Shown here: positions 1 through 10,978 of the stretch, piece by piece
Layout of the letters: each line of letters opens with the position of its first letter
Position numbering within the stretch: the stretch's first letter is position 1
Source: Theodoxus fluviatilis
Lineage: Eukaryota > Mollusca > Gastropoda > Cycloneritida > Neritidae
DNA length: 64,000 bases
Assembly: GCA_034096865.1 (NCBI GenBank)
Contig: JAWQFJ010020122.1
Location: forward strand, 48,501 to 112,500
Direction of reading: 5' to 3'
Translations under genes and position numbers: made by a program
Notes under the pieces: generated by a model
Databases searched by the model: none
Told to the model about the DNA's origin: nothing
Seen by the model: only the letters and a program-made list of their open reading frames with translations

Positions 1-23
1 AACTGAGACGATTTTTCGCTCTC

Positions 24-1340
24 ATGAACATGCCCCCACCCATGCATCTGAAGACATGGCAGCTCTACCAGAAGACGCTGCATTCAGGAGTTCATCGGGC
101 TGCTGATAGGCACCTTCAGGAGGCAGCTGAACAGGTTCGACTGATGTACTTGCAGTTGAAAATTAGTCAGCCAACTCCAGAAGGACGCCTAGATATTGCA
201 GTTTCGTTCGATGGGAGCTGGCAGAAGCGTGGGCGAACATCTCACAATGGCATTGCAGCTGTCATCGAGATCTACAGTGGACTTGTTGTAGACTTTGTGA
301 CCCTATCAAACTACTGCCATGGCTGTGAACTAGGGCCTGAGCCAGATACAGCACAATTCGAAGAGTGGCACAGAAACCATAAAAAGGATTGCCAGAAGAA
401 TGTGCACTGTTCTTCCCAGGCTATGGAAGTGGAAGCTGCACTGATTTTGTGGAGAAGATCAGAGGCACTCCACAATTTCAGGTACATGGAGATGCTGGGG
501 GATGGAGATGGGAAGGCCCATGCCAGAGTGAATGCTGCAAAAGTCTATGGTGAGGGGGTGCTTGTCAGCAAAATGGATTGTGTGAATCATGTGACAAAGA
601 GAATGGGAACAGCTCTACGAAATCTTGTGGAAAAGAGAAAGGCCCAACATGCTCCAATTGGTGGCCGGGGTAAATTGACCGACCAACGAATTGCCAAGCT
701 CACAAGCTACTATGGCAAGGCCATCAAGGAGCACCCAGGAGACCTAGATGGCATGGTGAATGCAGTCTGGGCTTCCTTCTTCCACACCCTGTCCACAGAT
801 GATGACCCTCACCATGACAGGTGTCCTGCATCCAGTCCTGACCGAAGATCATGGTGCTTCCACAAGCGAGCACAGGAAGACGACAGGCTGCCTCCAACTC
901 ACCCCCACCCTCTTCCTCGAGACATAGCTGAGGCACTTGTGCCTCTCTACAAGAGACTGGGAGATCCCCAGTTACTTCAGAGATGCCTTGCAGGCAAAAC
1001 CCAGAACTCGAATGAATGCTTCCACTCGTTGGTTTGGAGACTATGCCCCAAAGAAAGATGGGCAGGTCTCCGCACAGTGGATACTGCCGTTGCAATCTGC
1101 ATCCAGCGGTTTAACAAGGGCTCATCAGCACATCAGGATGTACTGGATGAACTAGAGTTGTTGGGGGAGTTGGCTGTGCAGAATGCAAGGAAGGAGGATG
1201 AAGAAAGGGTGAAGAAGGCAGTCAGGAAATCCACGAAGCAAGCCCAAGCAAGACGGGCAAGACTGGAGGAAGCGCATCGAGCAGAGCGCCAGCGACTCAT
1301 GAACCAGGAGGGAGTCCTGTATTCACCTGGACTTGATTGA
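24..1340 (+). CDS. Mutator-like/Kolobok-like transposase (possibly 5'-partial)
   Basis: An open frame of 438 codons. I recognise the metazoan 'Mutator-like transposase domain' family (Pfam Mutator-like, DDE-type DNA transposase), which would cut and paste its own element in the nucleus. Visible motifs are DGSWQKRG with Asp63; a Cys/His-rich stretch at about residues 98-135 (YCHGC, then a CQKNVHCSSQAME segment); GDGDG with Asp160/Asp162; DCVNHVTKRMGTALR near residue 190; a CP...SWCFHKRA segment near 275-285; and TQNSNECFHSLVWRLCPK near 326-350. The C-terminus is a basic, charged tail. Family members usually have an N-terminal Cys-rich segment of 100 or more residues; here the window starts just upstream, so the first Met may not be the true start. 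A TTAA-flanked end lies 0.8 kb downstream (2176). Neighbour copies of the same family are at 19402-19851 (minus) and 36410-38374 (plus). Domain assignment is firm; Kolobok membership is inferred from TTAA ends. Confidence 0.8.
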   Translation: MNMPPPMHLKTWQLYQKTLHSGVHRAADRHLQEAAEQVRLMYLQLKISQPTPEGRLDIAVSFDGSWQKRGRTSHNGIAAVIEIYSGLVVDFVTLSNYCHGCELGPEPDTAQFEEWHRNHKKDCQKNVHCSSQAMEVEAALILWRRSEALHNFRYMEMLGDGDGKAHARVNAAKVYGEGVLVSKMDCVNHVTKRMGTALRNLVEKRKAQHAPIGGRGKLTDQRIAKLTSYYGKAIKEHPGDLDGMVNAVWASFFHTLSTDDDPHHDRCPASSPDRRSWCFHKRAQEDDRLPPTHPHPLPRDIAEALVPLYKRLGDPQLLQRCLAGKTQNSNECFHSLVWRLCPKERWAGLRTVDTAVAICIQRFNKGSSAHQDVLDELELLGELAVQNARKEDEERVKKAVRKSTKQAQARRARLEEAHRAERQRLMNQEGVLYSPGLD

Positions 1341-2176
1341 ATACTGCCTTGTGACTCTCTCTGATTCCCTAAGGAGTAATTCATTGTGACAGAACAATGC
1401 CAAACAAGTATTGTATCTTCAATGAAAATGTGTTTGTCACAAATGCTTTGTTTTTCCGCAGGTGATGCTTCTGGACCTGATGTATTGATACTTTGAGTTA
1501 AAATGTCAAGCTGAAAGTTTGCTATCATGATTAGAAATGAATTCCAATTTAAATAAGTCATGTTAGAACATTGTACCTATTATGGTTCATTTGCAGTGCA
1601 AGTTTATTCGTTCTCAAACTTTGCAGCCATTTTTCTCAAAATGTTGTTTTCTTTCTACGGCAGTAGTTTTGCACAAGAAATTAAAGTGACTTATGATAAA
1701 GATAGCTTGTTGAAATTTTTACTGTACATTTCTGAATGTATGTAGCATACAATAGGACCAGTAAGAAAACTGTAGCTTGGTAACTTTTTTTATATATAAG
1801 TTTAATCTCATCATGCCGAGAGTGTGTTTTTGTGCTGATAGTGCCACTTGTCACCAGACAAATTTCTAATTGTTGATGATACATTTTTTACATCCTATTG
1901 TGTAATATAGACCTTCTTCTTTGTTTACAATGATAGGTAATCATTAAGAAAATTGAATACAGGTATTTGGTAGAGTGTGCAAGATCACTCCCGTGTTTTT
2001 TTTCCCAGTGATTTTGTTATAACACACTAACAAATTAATCTGGAACAATAAAATTTGGTCTGAATATGCCTTACATTGTGTATGTTTTATGTACAAAATT
2101 TCATGAACATAGCTTTCATACTTGCTGAATAAATAATTTTTTTCTATAATCCCATTTTTCAACGTAGTGTCCCCCC
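1341..2176 (+). mobile_element. 3' non-coding part and right end of the Kolobok-like element
   Basis: AT-rich, non-coding sequence from the transposase stop codon to an end reading ...GTAGTGTCCCCCC followed by TTAA (2177-2180). Read inward on the minus strand the end is GGGGGGACACTACG. It matches the end of the second copy at 40380 (GGGGAGACACTAC) and the left end of the 18451 element (GGCAAGACACTAC). An AATAAA-type signal occurs near 2047-2053. No other gene is visible here. Confidence 0.6.
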
Positions 2177-2399
2177 TTAAATTTCTTCAAGTTTTCCCTC
2201 CATACTGACCAGTAGACAACCAGGGATATGATTGCCCAGCAATGGGTGGCGGTTGTGCATGAACACCTGACAACAACATTAAAACCACTCATCATCAAAC
2301 ACGGATAGCCGAACCCGCAACAACCAACTTGTTGATGCCAAAGGTGTCATTGAGACGACGAACTCAAACATCACGCAAGTAATGGCAAGTGAAAACACA

Positions 2400-2970
2400 G
2401 TCACTGCGCCAGAAGGCCGCCCTCATAAGGTGAGCCAAAGAGACATTCTTGGCAAATGTTACAGAGGTGGCAACCTTGCGGATTTCATGAGTCCTAGAGG
2501 CACCAGCAGGAGGATCAAGCAACGCATGCAATGCGTATCTAGCCAGACACCTCGGCGTGACTAAGTGTCAGGGGCAGAAACAGTCTCTGTTGCCGAAGAC
2601 GACAGGACTGAATTCGAGCCAGGTAACATTGAGTGCACGCACCGAGCAGTTCACCAGTCAGCTTCACCAGAATCGAGATGAGCCAGAGTACCGAAATCTC
2701 GACGCTCGGACAGTCGGAAAGTGAATCTTGAGTGTGACACCGAAACTCCTGCAGAAAAGACAGAGTACACAAGGCCAGCCTACCGTGAAAATGACAACCG
2801 AAGGTAAACCACGCAAAGCGTGGATATCCCCGATCCGACGCGCACTAGCTAGTGTCACTAAAACATTGTCCCCTGAGGGAGATGCTGGAAAACACAAGAT
2901 TCCAGTGATGCGAACCTGAACCAGAGAGAAAACGGAGAAGCAGAAAACCCATCCCACAGTGGAAGAGAGA
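2400..2970 (-). pseudogene. DIRS-like tyrosine recombinase remnant
   Basis: Downstream of the RNase H remnant on the same strand. One frame (2957-2664) reads LVTLASARRIGDIHALRGLPS, resembling the catalytic-Arg region of DIRS tyrosine recombinases; a second frame (about 2772-2540) carries SFLQEFRCHTQDSLS and LRQQRLFLPLTLSHAEVSG, resembling the following segment up to the loop before the second catalytic block. Several frameshifts and stops are present; the C-terminal His-x-x-Arg/Tyr block is not recognisable. Function is lost; the assignment rests on order within the element and the short motif matches. Confidence 0.5.
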
Positions 2971-3161
2971 TCTGACGACGTGGGAACTAGCGTGAAACGG
3001 AATTAGCCATGTGAACCTGTGTTAGAAAGAAGCCAAGCAGAAAGTTTCAACAAGTAAACATTCGGATGGCCAATTCCCGAACGAGGCTGCACGAGAGTGC
3101 ACTCAGAGAGCCAGCAGATCAGGGAACCATGAAGCTCCAGGCCAGAATGGCGTGACCAAGA

Positions 3162-4375
3162 TCATGCGAGGACGCTCCAGGGCGACTTGGCCAACACCCT
3201 CGGAAGAAGCCGCGTGGGAGGGAAAGCATAGACTTCCATGCCCGACCACGACCTAGCAAAGGCATCTCGGCCGAGAGCCTGTGGAACGTGCATAGGCGAG
3301 AAGTAACACGGCAAACGCATGTTGAACCTGGTGGCAAACAGATCCACCATGGGCTTGTCCCAGCAAAGCCACACCCGCTCTAGCGCCTGATGCGCTACAG
3401 TCCACTCTGTAGGCAGAACCTGATCCCTCCGGCTCAGGTGATCTGCCAGCACATTCAAATGGAAATGCCATGAGAATCAGCCCAAACCAGAATCTCCTCA
3501 GCTTTGAGAGACAGAGTCGTAGAGACTGCGCCTCCTTGGTGCCTGAGATAACTCAGGCATGTGACATTGTCACCCGAGATTGTCACGTGCCGATCACTCA
3601 ACATTGACACAATCCCTGGAGAGAGCGAAAAATCGCTTTCATCTCCAGAAAGTTGATGTGCAGCCGTGACTCGCTCGCAGACGGGAGACCGGACACCGAG
3701 GCCGTGTCTGTGTGCCCACGCCAACCGGTCCTCGAGGCGTCTGTGAACAGATAGACGATAGGACCCCTGGGTCGGCTAGGGACAGACGAAAGGAGCCACG
3801 TCACGTCCGTCCAGTGCAAAGTGGCTTCCCGGAACCACTCCCCCAGAGCTACCACCTGATCAAAATCTGAGCAGTCGAAGACCCGGCTGGCAAGTTGCCT
3901 CTGAAGGGGTCTTTTGGCGGCCCGTGCCAAAGGCAACAGGGTAGCCATCGACTCCATCTTGCCAAGCAAGGAGAGAAGAGTACGATAGGGAGCACTCTCC
4001 ACACCACGTAAGTGAGAGAGTAGATCTACCAACGATTGCAACCTGTCCTGTGCATCACGTACCGATCTGGAAGACTCCATCTTAAAAAGGCATCTCGCAA
4101 ACAGACCTGTTTAACCGAGATAGGTCTAGAACCGGGCGAAACCCACCAGAATGTTTCGCAACCGCGAAAATTCTGGAGTAAAACCCTGGTGAACCAAGAG
4201 ACACCTCCTGAACAACTTGCTTGTCTAGAAGAGAAGCGACCTCCTCTTCCAACACCTTTACGTTCTCAGGGTTAAAGGGTTCAGGAAAAGCAAGAGGCTC
4301 ACGTGACAGGCTCGGGGTGGTGGTGTGTGTGTGTGTGTGTGTGGTGAACGGAATTTTATACCCATCCCTCACCAT
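3162..4375 (-). pseudogene. DIRS-like reverse transcriptase-RNase H, core deleted
   Basis: Read from 4375 downwards. The first segment (4375-4082) carries the RT entry motif GFYSRIFAVAKHSGGFRPVLDLSRLN. After a frameshift at about 4082 the reading resumes as KMESSRSVRDAQDRL and then jumps directly to the post-RT thumb region (LLGKMESMATLLPLARAAKRPL), so the part that would hold the DAYFHIP-type and YxDD catalytic motifs is missing. RNase H follows at about 3790-3600 (LFTDASRTGW, then ESRLHINFLEMKAI), a stop/frameshift near 3598, then at 3458-3162 NVLADHLSRR and DLFATRFNMRLPCYFSPM, typical of the DIRS RNase H C-terminal extension. The protein cannot be an active polymerase. Confidence 0.75.
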
Positions 4376-4399
4376 CCTCAGACTAGCGCTGTCATGGAT

Positions 4400-5880
4400 A
4401 TGCTGACGCCAAACAGCAAAAGCCCGTTTCAGAGCGTCTGCGCGCGTAGGAGTGGAACGAAGTCAGCGATGCAGAACACAGTGAAGCCGGAGGGCCGAGC
4501 TTCCCGACCGCCGGGGTAGACCGGAATTGGTCGACCGCCGGGGTTGGAAAGCAGTACGCTGACCGGTACGTACAGGCAAGCCTGCCTCGTGACCCATTGC
4601 AATGCCCTGCTTGCCGTACCGCCTCGCTCAACCTCCCGGGAGCCCTGAGAAGATGCACATCGGAGAGCCCACGAAGACAGACGGCTCGCTGACTGGACCC
4701 CTCGGACATTCCTGCCGAGCGTCCCGTCGCAAAGCTCTGCCTCAGTCTAGCCGCATCGCTCAACCTCTCGGGAGCACGGAGAATGTGCCGTCGCGCCCCG
4801 CCCACCCTTGCGGGAGCTCTCAGACTGCACACATGAAAAGGCCGACCCGCAGCCGAGCCAAGCGGTTCCTCACAGAGAGTGTTCACAGACAGAGAGCGAT
4901 AGGAGCGTTGGTCGGCCGACCCAACGTCCCATCCCTCTTCCGCAGCCGCATTGGAACCATGGCCCGAAAACCGAGCGTGCCAACTGGCTGGGCTCTGACT
5001 CGGTCATTCTAGACCCGCCTCCCCGCAGGGAGAAACACAGTCGACGACCACGGAGTCAGGGGAGAAAACAGACCCGGAGCGTGACCGACGCCCCTCCCCC
5101 CCCCGCCCGCGGGAGAACGTGGCCCACGATCCGTAGAACGATGGTGCCGACATTCAGGGGAGGTGCGCCGGCCCGAGGCCCCTGACCCCCGGAGAGAACC
5201 GCAACCGATCGACCGCTGGGGTCGGAAGGCAGAATGCTGACTAGCACGTACAGGCAAACCTGCCACGTGATCTGTCGCAACTACCTGCACGCGTTGTGCC
5301 GCCTGGCCACACAAACACACACACACACCCCGGAGCACGGAGATGGTGCACATGCCTGTGCCGCACTGCCCGACCTTGTGGAAGCGCAGGGACGGGTCAC
5401 ATGAGAATGCACAGGAAGGTAGGCTGCGTGCTGACCGGCCCGAACGGACATGTCTGCTGAGCGTCCGGTAGCAACGCTGTGGCGTTAGGAAACCGTAGGG
5501 CTCAAACGTGCGGGAACACGGTGAATGCACTGCACCGCCCCGCTCGACCTTTCGGAAGCGCAGGGGTGGGGCACATGGGATCGCACGGGAAGGAGGGCGG
5601 CGTGCGGACCGGCCCGAACGGATAATTCTGCTGAGCGTCCCGTAGCAACGCTGTGGCATTGGGAAACCGTAGGGCTCAAATGTTCGGGAACATGGGGAAT
5701 GTGCCGCACTGCCCCGCGCGACCTTTCGGAAGCGCAGGGGCGGGGCACATGGGATCGCAAGGAAAGGGAGGCGGCGTGCTGACCAGACCAAACAGTGTCT
5801 GCTGAACGGCCGGTAGCAATGCTCTGCCGTGGTCTAACCGCAGAGCTCGACCTTTCGGGAGCGCGGGACCACCTTCCGTA
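4400..5880. repeat. GC-rich tandem repeat inside the DIRS-like element
   Basis: The best-conserved part shows a 174-bp period: the ACCTT(T/G)...GGAAGCGCAGGG segment recurs at 5373, 5547 and 5721, with a partial copy at about 5850. More diverged related units are visible from about 4620 (CTCAACCTCCCGGGAGC, CTCAACCTCTCGGGAGC). The block is CpG-rich and open in several frames on both strands, which I regard as a composition effect. It sits where a DIRS 5' leader or gag-like region would be. Confidence 0.7.
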
Positions 5881-5999
5881 TGTGTGTCGAACCGCATCAC
5901 CTTTTCGAGACCGCGGGAACTGGCCACCGCTGATCGCACGATACGTACCTGCCCGAGTCGACTGACTCGCGCACCCGCCCAGGAGAACGGGAATTAAAA

Positions 6000-7177
6000 C
6001 CAGAACTCCGTGCAAGGCAGGTCTCGACCCGCCGGAAGGGACGGGAGAGGAGATGTCAGAAAACTCCTGTCTCACTTGAACAGGGAGACAGTGCGAGAGG
6101 GGAGAGGCCGAGAGCCGAAGAACCCCGGGGCCTCACTCCTAGGTTCCGACCCCGACCAAAGCACAGAGGACGGTAGCTCCAAAGTCTCCCGAGAAGCGGA
6201 CGACGCGCAAAACGCAGTCGGTCGCCCCAAGGCAGACTGAGAAGCAGCAAGCAAAGACGCGGACGCCAATTCTAACCAAAACGACGGGTTAGAAAACCCG
6301 GCCGACCCTACCGCACCAGCAGAAAGAGCAAACGCTGGCCCAGCCGCAGGGTCCACCGTCGAAACAGACCAAGTGGTGGGAAGAGCAAAAGCAGCGTGTG
6401 AAGAACGTAATTCCGCAGCTCCGCCTGTGGTCACAGGTAAACAAGCAGGAGCATGCGAAAACGACCTACACGCGGACGACGAAGAAGGAGGCAGAGAAGA
6501 AGCACTCGTTCGTTGTGTGAGAACTCCCCTCTACCCCCGACCTCGCTGCACCGTCGTGTCGACGCCATTACCCCGAACGCCTCGAACACGAACAGCGTTG
6601 GAGAGGTCTGCCATTACAGGAGCACGGTCTAGCGACAGCGACCGACACCTAGTAAGGGCGAACCACACAGCTACAAAAGCGAATGCGAAGACAAGCAAAC
6701 AAGCAAAAAACACCAGCAAGTCGTCGCCAGTACCGACACGAGCAACAACCCGCCAACGCAACAGAAAACACCGGCGCGCGCACTCAATGTACCAAGCGAA
6801 CAATATTCTCAAACGCACAACAACAAGCGTCAGAAACTGACGCAAAAACAGCGGCACTGCCGCATACTTCCCTCAAGCTGTCAGCGAAGGGGAAACTGCA
6901 AACACTTTACAGCCACACGAAGTAGACTGGAGGTTAATCCAAGCACGAGTAATCCACGTGCCAGCGAAACGCGACAGCGGTTCGAAAAGAGTCAAAGAGG
7001 GTGAAACGTGGCTGTCTGCTAGCTTTATAGACATTGCAGGCACGAGGCATTAGGAGTTACCTCCCTTTGCCCACGGGCTTCCAAGCTATGTCTCAAGCAA
7101 TCGGATTGACCGATGCAGGCAGCCACGTGTGGGCAAGAATTATGCAAATTCTTTTTTCGAGGTTGAAAGGTCATATA
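6000..7177 (-). other. 5' part of the DIRS-like element, no assignable gene
   Basis: GC-rich sequence between the tandem repeat and the right inverted terminal repeat. A minus-strand open stretch at 6434-6072 (Ala/Ser-rich, 120 codons) is in the position of a gag-like first ORF, but I recognise no domain. Nothing else is supported. Confidence 0.3.
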
Positions 7178-7215
7178 TATCTCTGGTTGTCTACTGGTCA
7201 GTATGGAGGGAAAAC

Positions 7216-7590
7216 AATTAATTTTAACATACAACTTTTCCTCCTTCTTCAGTCTTGCACTATGAAAGCTTGTCTTTTCTTCACTGCGAATGTTTGTGGA
7301 GTTTCATAGGTGAGACTGAAATAGATTCCCCATGAGAAGCTACATGTGACCAGGCTGCTGGGTAAATCTTGCAGGACATTTTTCAAACATGCTGACGTCA
7401 TTTTTTGTATACATGATTACATCAATCCCAGTGAGTAGGGCCTAAAACAACCTATACCAAACCTAATGTTTGATTTTACAGTTGTTCTAGATTTTGCAAC
7501 CTCATGACAGCTTTGGCACCAATGGCTGTTTTCTCCATTCAGAACAATGAGCTTGACTTAGAAATGTCAAGAGAGCCCACACAATCACTC
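7216..7590. other. Intergenic or intronic sequence, no gene seen
   Basis: Single-copy-looking AT-rich sequence between the DIRS-like right end and a hAT-type MITE. I searched the minus strand for the missing final SUB1 exon and did not see it. Confidence 0.4.
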
Positions 7591-7914
7591 AGACCTGCCA
7601 ACCCACCATCATGCCAAAGAGTAGCATCCAGAGCTATTTGGAGTAGCATTGAAGGAATAGGCGTAGCGGGGGTGGGGGGTGGGGAGAGATAAAGCTGTGA
7701 GGTTGGCGTGATAAGCTGACCCGGTGGCATGAAAGCGGGGGGGGGGGGGGGGAGATAAGGCTGTGAAGGCGGCGTGATAAGCTGCACTGGCGGCGTGAAA
7801 GCGGGGGGGGGGGGGATTCTCCATCGCGGTCAAAAGTTCAAGAACGCGGGAAAAGCGTAGTTTTTATGGACAAGCGTAGCAGCGTAGCAAGCATGTCGAA
7901 AGCGTAGCAGGTCT
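7591..7914. mobile_element. hAT-type MITE, copy 1
   Basis: 324 bp. Ends are AGACCTGCCAACC and ...GCAGGTCT, flanked by 8-bp candidate target duplications 7583-7590 (aatcactc) and 7915-7922 (gatcactg), identical at the six central bases. The interior shows the same GCGTAGC-type subterminal repeats and poly-G tracts as the copy at 10204-10698. No coding capacity. An 8-bp duplication and CAGA..TG ends fit the hAT superfamily. Confidence 0.6.
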
Positions 7915-7922
7915 GATCACTG

Positions 7923-8148
7923 GTGGCAAGGGGTGGTATGGGAAACTTTGAACACCCCTGATAAGGCCATTTATCATGAAAAATCTCGAGTTGGTCAAAG
8001 TGAGAGAAAGTCAAGTTTCCATCTCCCAAGTTATTTGCCTTTTCCAAATCGATAGAAAGAAGCTGTGCGTCTATTCTAATGAGTATCCTGAATCCCCAGG
8101 GGGTTGGTGAATGGAATTTTTTTGGAGATATGAAATAAAGCAGCCCAC
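7923..8148 (-). other. SUB1 intron 3 (part), no gene seen
   Basis: Sequence just downstream of the exon-3 donor on the minus strand. It is open for some distance on the minus strand but bears no resemblance to the missing PC4 C-terminus, so I read it as intron. Confidence 0.5.
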
Positions 8149-8254
8149 CTTTTTTACCAGGCTTGAGGTCCCCACCAGCATCATAGTATTCTCTGATGCT
8201 GACCATCACTTTTCCACGAAACTCACTGACGGTAGCATAGCGATTTCGTGACAG
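8149..8254 (-). CDS. SUB1: SUB1/PC4 coactivator, coding exon 3 (internal)
   Basis: Third coding exon of the PC4 (positive cofactor 4, p15) gene, minus strand. After an acceptor (TGTTCCAG) it reads 35 codons plus one base: LSRNRYATVSEFRGKVMVSI, then REYYDAGGDLKPGKK, ending with AAAAAAG before GTGGGC. This is the beginning of the PC4 single-stranded DNA-binding fold, aligning with the known metazoan R-Y-x-V-x-x-F-x-G-K-V-x-x-x-I-R-E-Y core. The exon joins exon 2 in frame at phase 0 and leaves phase 1, the same place where the conserved G|ISL boundary would fall. The rest of the fold (strand 4 and the helix with the EQW motif) must come from an exon further left; I could not find it within 1-8148. 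Confidence 0.9.
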
Positions 8255-9688
8255 CTGGAACAGACAACCAACAGTGAAAACATTCCATTTTTCTCCAGAA
8301 AAAGTAGATATCCGAGTATGTATCCTCATTTTCATTTTCAACGAATGTGATAGAACGGTAAGAAATTATAAGCAGGAATCTTTAGGTTGTCCAAACTTTG
8401 TTCCCACATCCTCTAAAATTAATCAGTGACAACAAAAGCAAATTAAAAGGAGTTGTGCCTGAATTAAAATAATCAAACAATCAACACAGCAACCAACTGT
8501 ATTCCTCATGCATTACATTTCTCCTTACACTGTTGCAAACTAGTTACAGCTCAGTATCACTCTTCACCTTTGCTGTGGATGAGAAATAGACACAGCCTGA
8601 ACCACACAGAGTGCATAGTTCCAACAACAAACAACACATTAATTCAGCACCGTCGTGTACCAGTATTACATAACTGCTGGGTTGTGGAGTTTACCCCTAG
8701 ACAATAACGACCCATAATTGGAAATAAGTCGCTGGTAGCTAACTCGTAACAATGATGATGATGATGATGATGATGATAATGATGATGATGATGATAATGA
8801 TGATAATAATGATGACAAGAAAGTTGTGGTTAGAGTAACCTGACATACCCTCTTTTTTTCCCTGCCGATCCTGAACTTTTAAAAAATCACATTAAAAAGG
8901 AAGGAAAAGAAAAGAAAAGACAGAAATTGACGGTAAAGAATGAACTGCATACTATTCCATCTTCCCTGCCCGATGAGCATACAGGGAATCACTATTTAAG
9001 TTTTTCTTTTAGGGTTCTCGGCACACTACAAATGAGGAGGCTTGACCTTGCACGTGCCCACCATGCATTTTGCCTGATGAGATGTTGAGAAGTGAATTTC
9101 TCTCATCGCCGACCTGTTATCTTCACCCACCAGTCTCTCCTCACTACGGCCAGATGAGGGAGTGTTACTCCGAAAGCTTGCCAGCCAAACAACTTTCTTC
9201 CCAGCCACAGCTCTTGCAGCCGCTCTCAGCAGCCACAGCCCCCGCTGTCTGCGCCACAGCCACCACTTGGAACCACTACCCGCAGTCGCTAGTCACAGAC
9301 CTGCTGCAGCAGCCAGTCCCGCCAGGCATGACGACTCCAACCAGGAGCTCACACCTGACGGCCAATGCTCACGAGACATGAAAATCAAACGGCCCTTTTC
9401 AGGGCCAAAAGATTTAAGAAAGAAAGAATACAATTAGTCGGAATCATTGTCCTGACTTGGCTTTCACTTTTGTCAGTCCAACCCTGGCAACCACCCTCTT
9501 TTTAAGTTTTGTAATGGGTTTTCTGTGAAAGGAAGTTTGGCTGGTGTTCAATCTGGCCTCTTTTACTAAAGAAATTACTCATTAAAAAAATTAACAAAAA
9601 GGACTAATTTAAAAGTTCAGGCTGTCCTACTGACCCTATTTTGGGGGGCCATGTTATCTTAACCACAACTATTTTGGGGGGGAGGGCC

Positions 9689-9755
<67 letters not shown>

Positions 9756-9756
9756 A

Positions 9757-9792
<36 letters not shown>

Positions 9793-10203
9793 GGGCCAAA
9801 AAAAAAAATGGTGTGGTTACGTAACCCGACCTACCCTATTCTGGGGCGCCGACCCTACATCTTTTTATTGAAAATGTTGAAGTTTTTTTTAAATATCAAA
9901 GTTGTGGGTTGAGGGAGGATCGATCGTTCAGTCTCAGGAAACAACCTGTGTAGTTACAGACGACGCAGGGCGCAAAGGGAAGTAACTTACCACGTTCCTC
10001 AAGCCTCGTTCTGAAAACAAACAAAAATGGCGTGCCGCGATCGTTTGGTAGCGACTGTTACCTCAAAATGTGACCATCAAGACAGCAATAAGCAGATTTC
10101 CGCATATCCAGAGACGGCATCGATGATGGAAGTTTTTCTAAACATTCATCCCGAAATGAACATGAAAAAAATATGGGGTGGTCGCTCGTGGCTACGGTGA
10201 TGC
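8255..10203 (-). other. SUB1 intron 2, left part: microsatellites and dispersed repeats
   Basis: Contains ATG/GAT-type triplet microsatellites (8753-8818; 9690-9791), a short dispersed repeat with GGTTACNNTAACC-like cores near 8830-8880 and 9800-9860, and a Pro/Gln/Ala-rich open stretch at 9070-9381 that follows a motif (AGGGAGTGTTACTCCGAAAG) I associate only loosely with retroelement tails. No host exon recognised. Confidence 0.4.
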
Positions 10204-10486
10204 AGAGCTGCCAACCCACCATCATGCCAAAGACTGAAAGAGTAGCAACTAGCATCCAGAGCTTTTTGGAGTAGCATTTAAGAAATAGGCGTAGCACACA
10301 CGCACAAGAAGGAAAATGGCGATGTTTGCGCGAGGGGGGGGGGGGGGGCTGTCAAGTCGCTGAGCGCTGAGCCGCCAACGTGAAGCGGGGGGGGGGGGGG
10401 GGGGGGGGGGGGGGGTGTTCTGCGTGACGGTCAAAAGTTCAGTTCGACGCTCAGCGCTGAACCGCCAGCATAAACTATGATAAAGC

Positions 10487-10567
<81 letters not shown>

Positions 10568-10978
10568 TTCTTCGTGACGGTCAAAAGTTCAGTTCCAGGC
10601 TTTGAAAAATCATAGTTTTTCCCTGACCATCGTAGCATCGTAGCAAGCACGGCGAAATCGTAGCATGCTACGCCTAAATCGTAGCACTTGGCAGCTCTGG
10701 TGATGTGACCACATGCAAAGCAGATGGGGATGGGTTTGAGTTGGCTTGGGGTTCGACTGTTGGAGAGGTCGGGGACACGTTTGAACTGAAGGCGATACAT
10801 TTCAAATGTGAAGATTTGCAAGCCGAGAGTGAGGAAGAAGAAGAGGATGATCAACATGCAGCACAAGTTTCTGATGCATTTCAATTACATCTGGTTCACG
10901 TTAGGGGCACCGATGGTTGGTCACATGATACTGACACTAGAAGGACAGACAATCTCATATCAGCCATATCTTCACTGG
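10031..10978 (+). pseudogene. Unrecognised ORF fragment interrupted by a MITE
   Basis: An ATG at 10027 begins a 50-codon open stretch on the plus strand; after the MITE (10204-10698) an open stretch rich in Glu continues (about 10702-10978; segments FELAWGSTVGEVGD and a run of five Glu) and ends at a donor-like CTG|GTAAGT. The two halves meet at the target duplication, but not without a frame change, so if this was once an exon it is damaged. It is antisense to SUB1, inside intron 2. I recognise no family. Confidence 0.25.
10204..10698. mobile_element. hAT-type MITE, copy 2
   Basis: 495 bp. Ends AGAGCTGCCAACC and ...TTGGCAGCTCT; flanking duplications 10196-10203 (ggtgatgc) and 10699-10706 (ggtgatgt) agree at 7 of 8 bases. 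The body contains two poly-G tracts (10334-10349, 10387-10415) and a (GT)n run (10488-10564), all absent or shorter in copy 1 at 7591-7914, so the size difference is mostly simple-repeat expansion. Non-coding. Confidence 0.7.

Larger units (their letters stand above)
2191..7215 (-). mobile_element. Decayed DIRS-like tyrosine-recombinase retrotransposon
   Basis: A 5-kb unit bounded by inverted terminal repeats of about 37 bp (2191-2228 and 7178-7215; both begin GTTTTCCCTCCATACTGACC when read inward, one mismatch near the inner end). Inside, on the minus strand and in the order expected for DIRS elements, are reverse transcriptase, RNase H and a tyrosine recombinase, all broken. The element is much richer in GC and CpG than the flanks. 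Inverted rather than direct terminal repeats and no obvious target duplication fit DIRS biology. It abuts the right end of the Kolobok-like element (2176) and lies in the region where the last SUB1 intron would run if that gene continues leftwards. Confidence 0.7.

Noticed and set aside
4602..6075. Several 80-260-codon frames on both strands in the GC-rich block
   Set aside because: High GC removes stops; the frames are Arg/Pro/Ser-rich, overlap each other, and follow the 174-bp repeat.
9070..9437. Pro/Gln/Ala-rich ORF as a host exon
   Set aside because: Overlaps a repeat-like tail sequence, lacks splice context in the orientation of any host gene, and has no domain.
10249..10884. 211-codon minus-strand frame with Thr-His and Pro runs
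   Set aside because: It crosses the MITE, its (GT)n and poly-G tracts; not protein-like.
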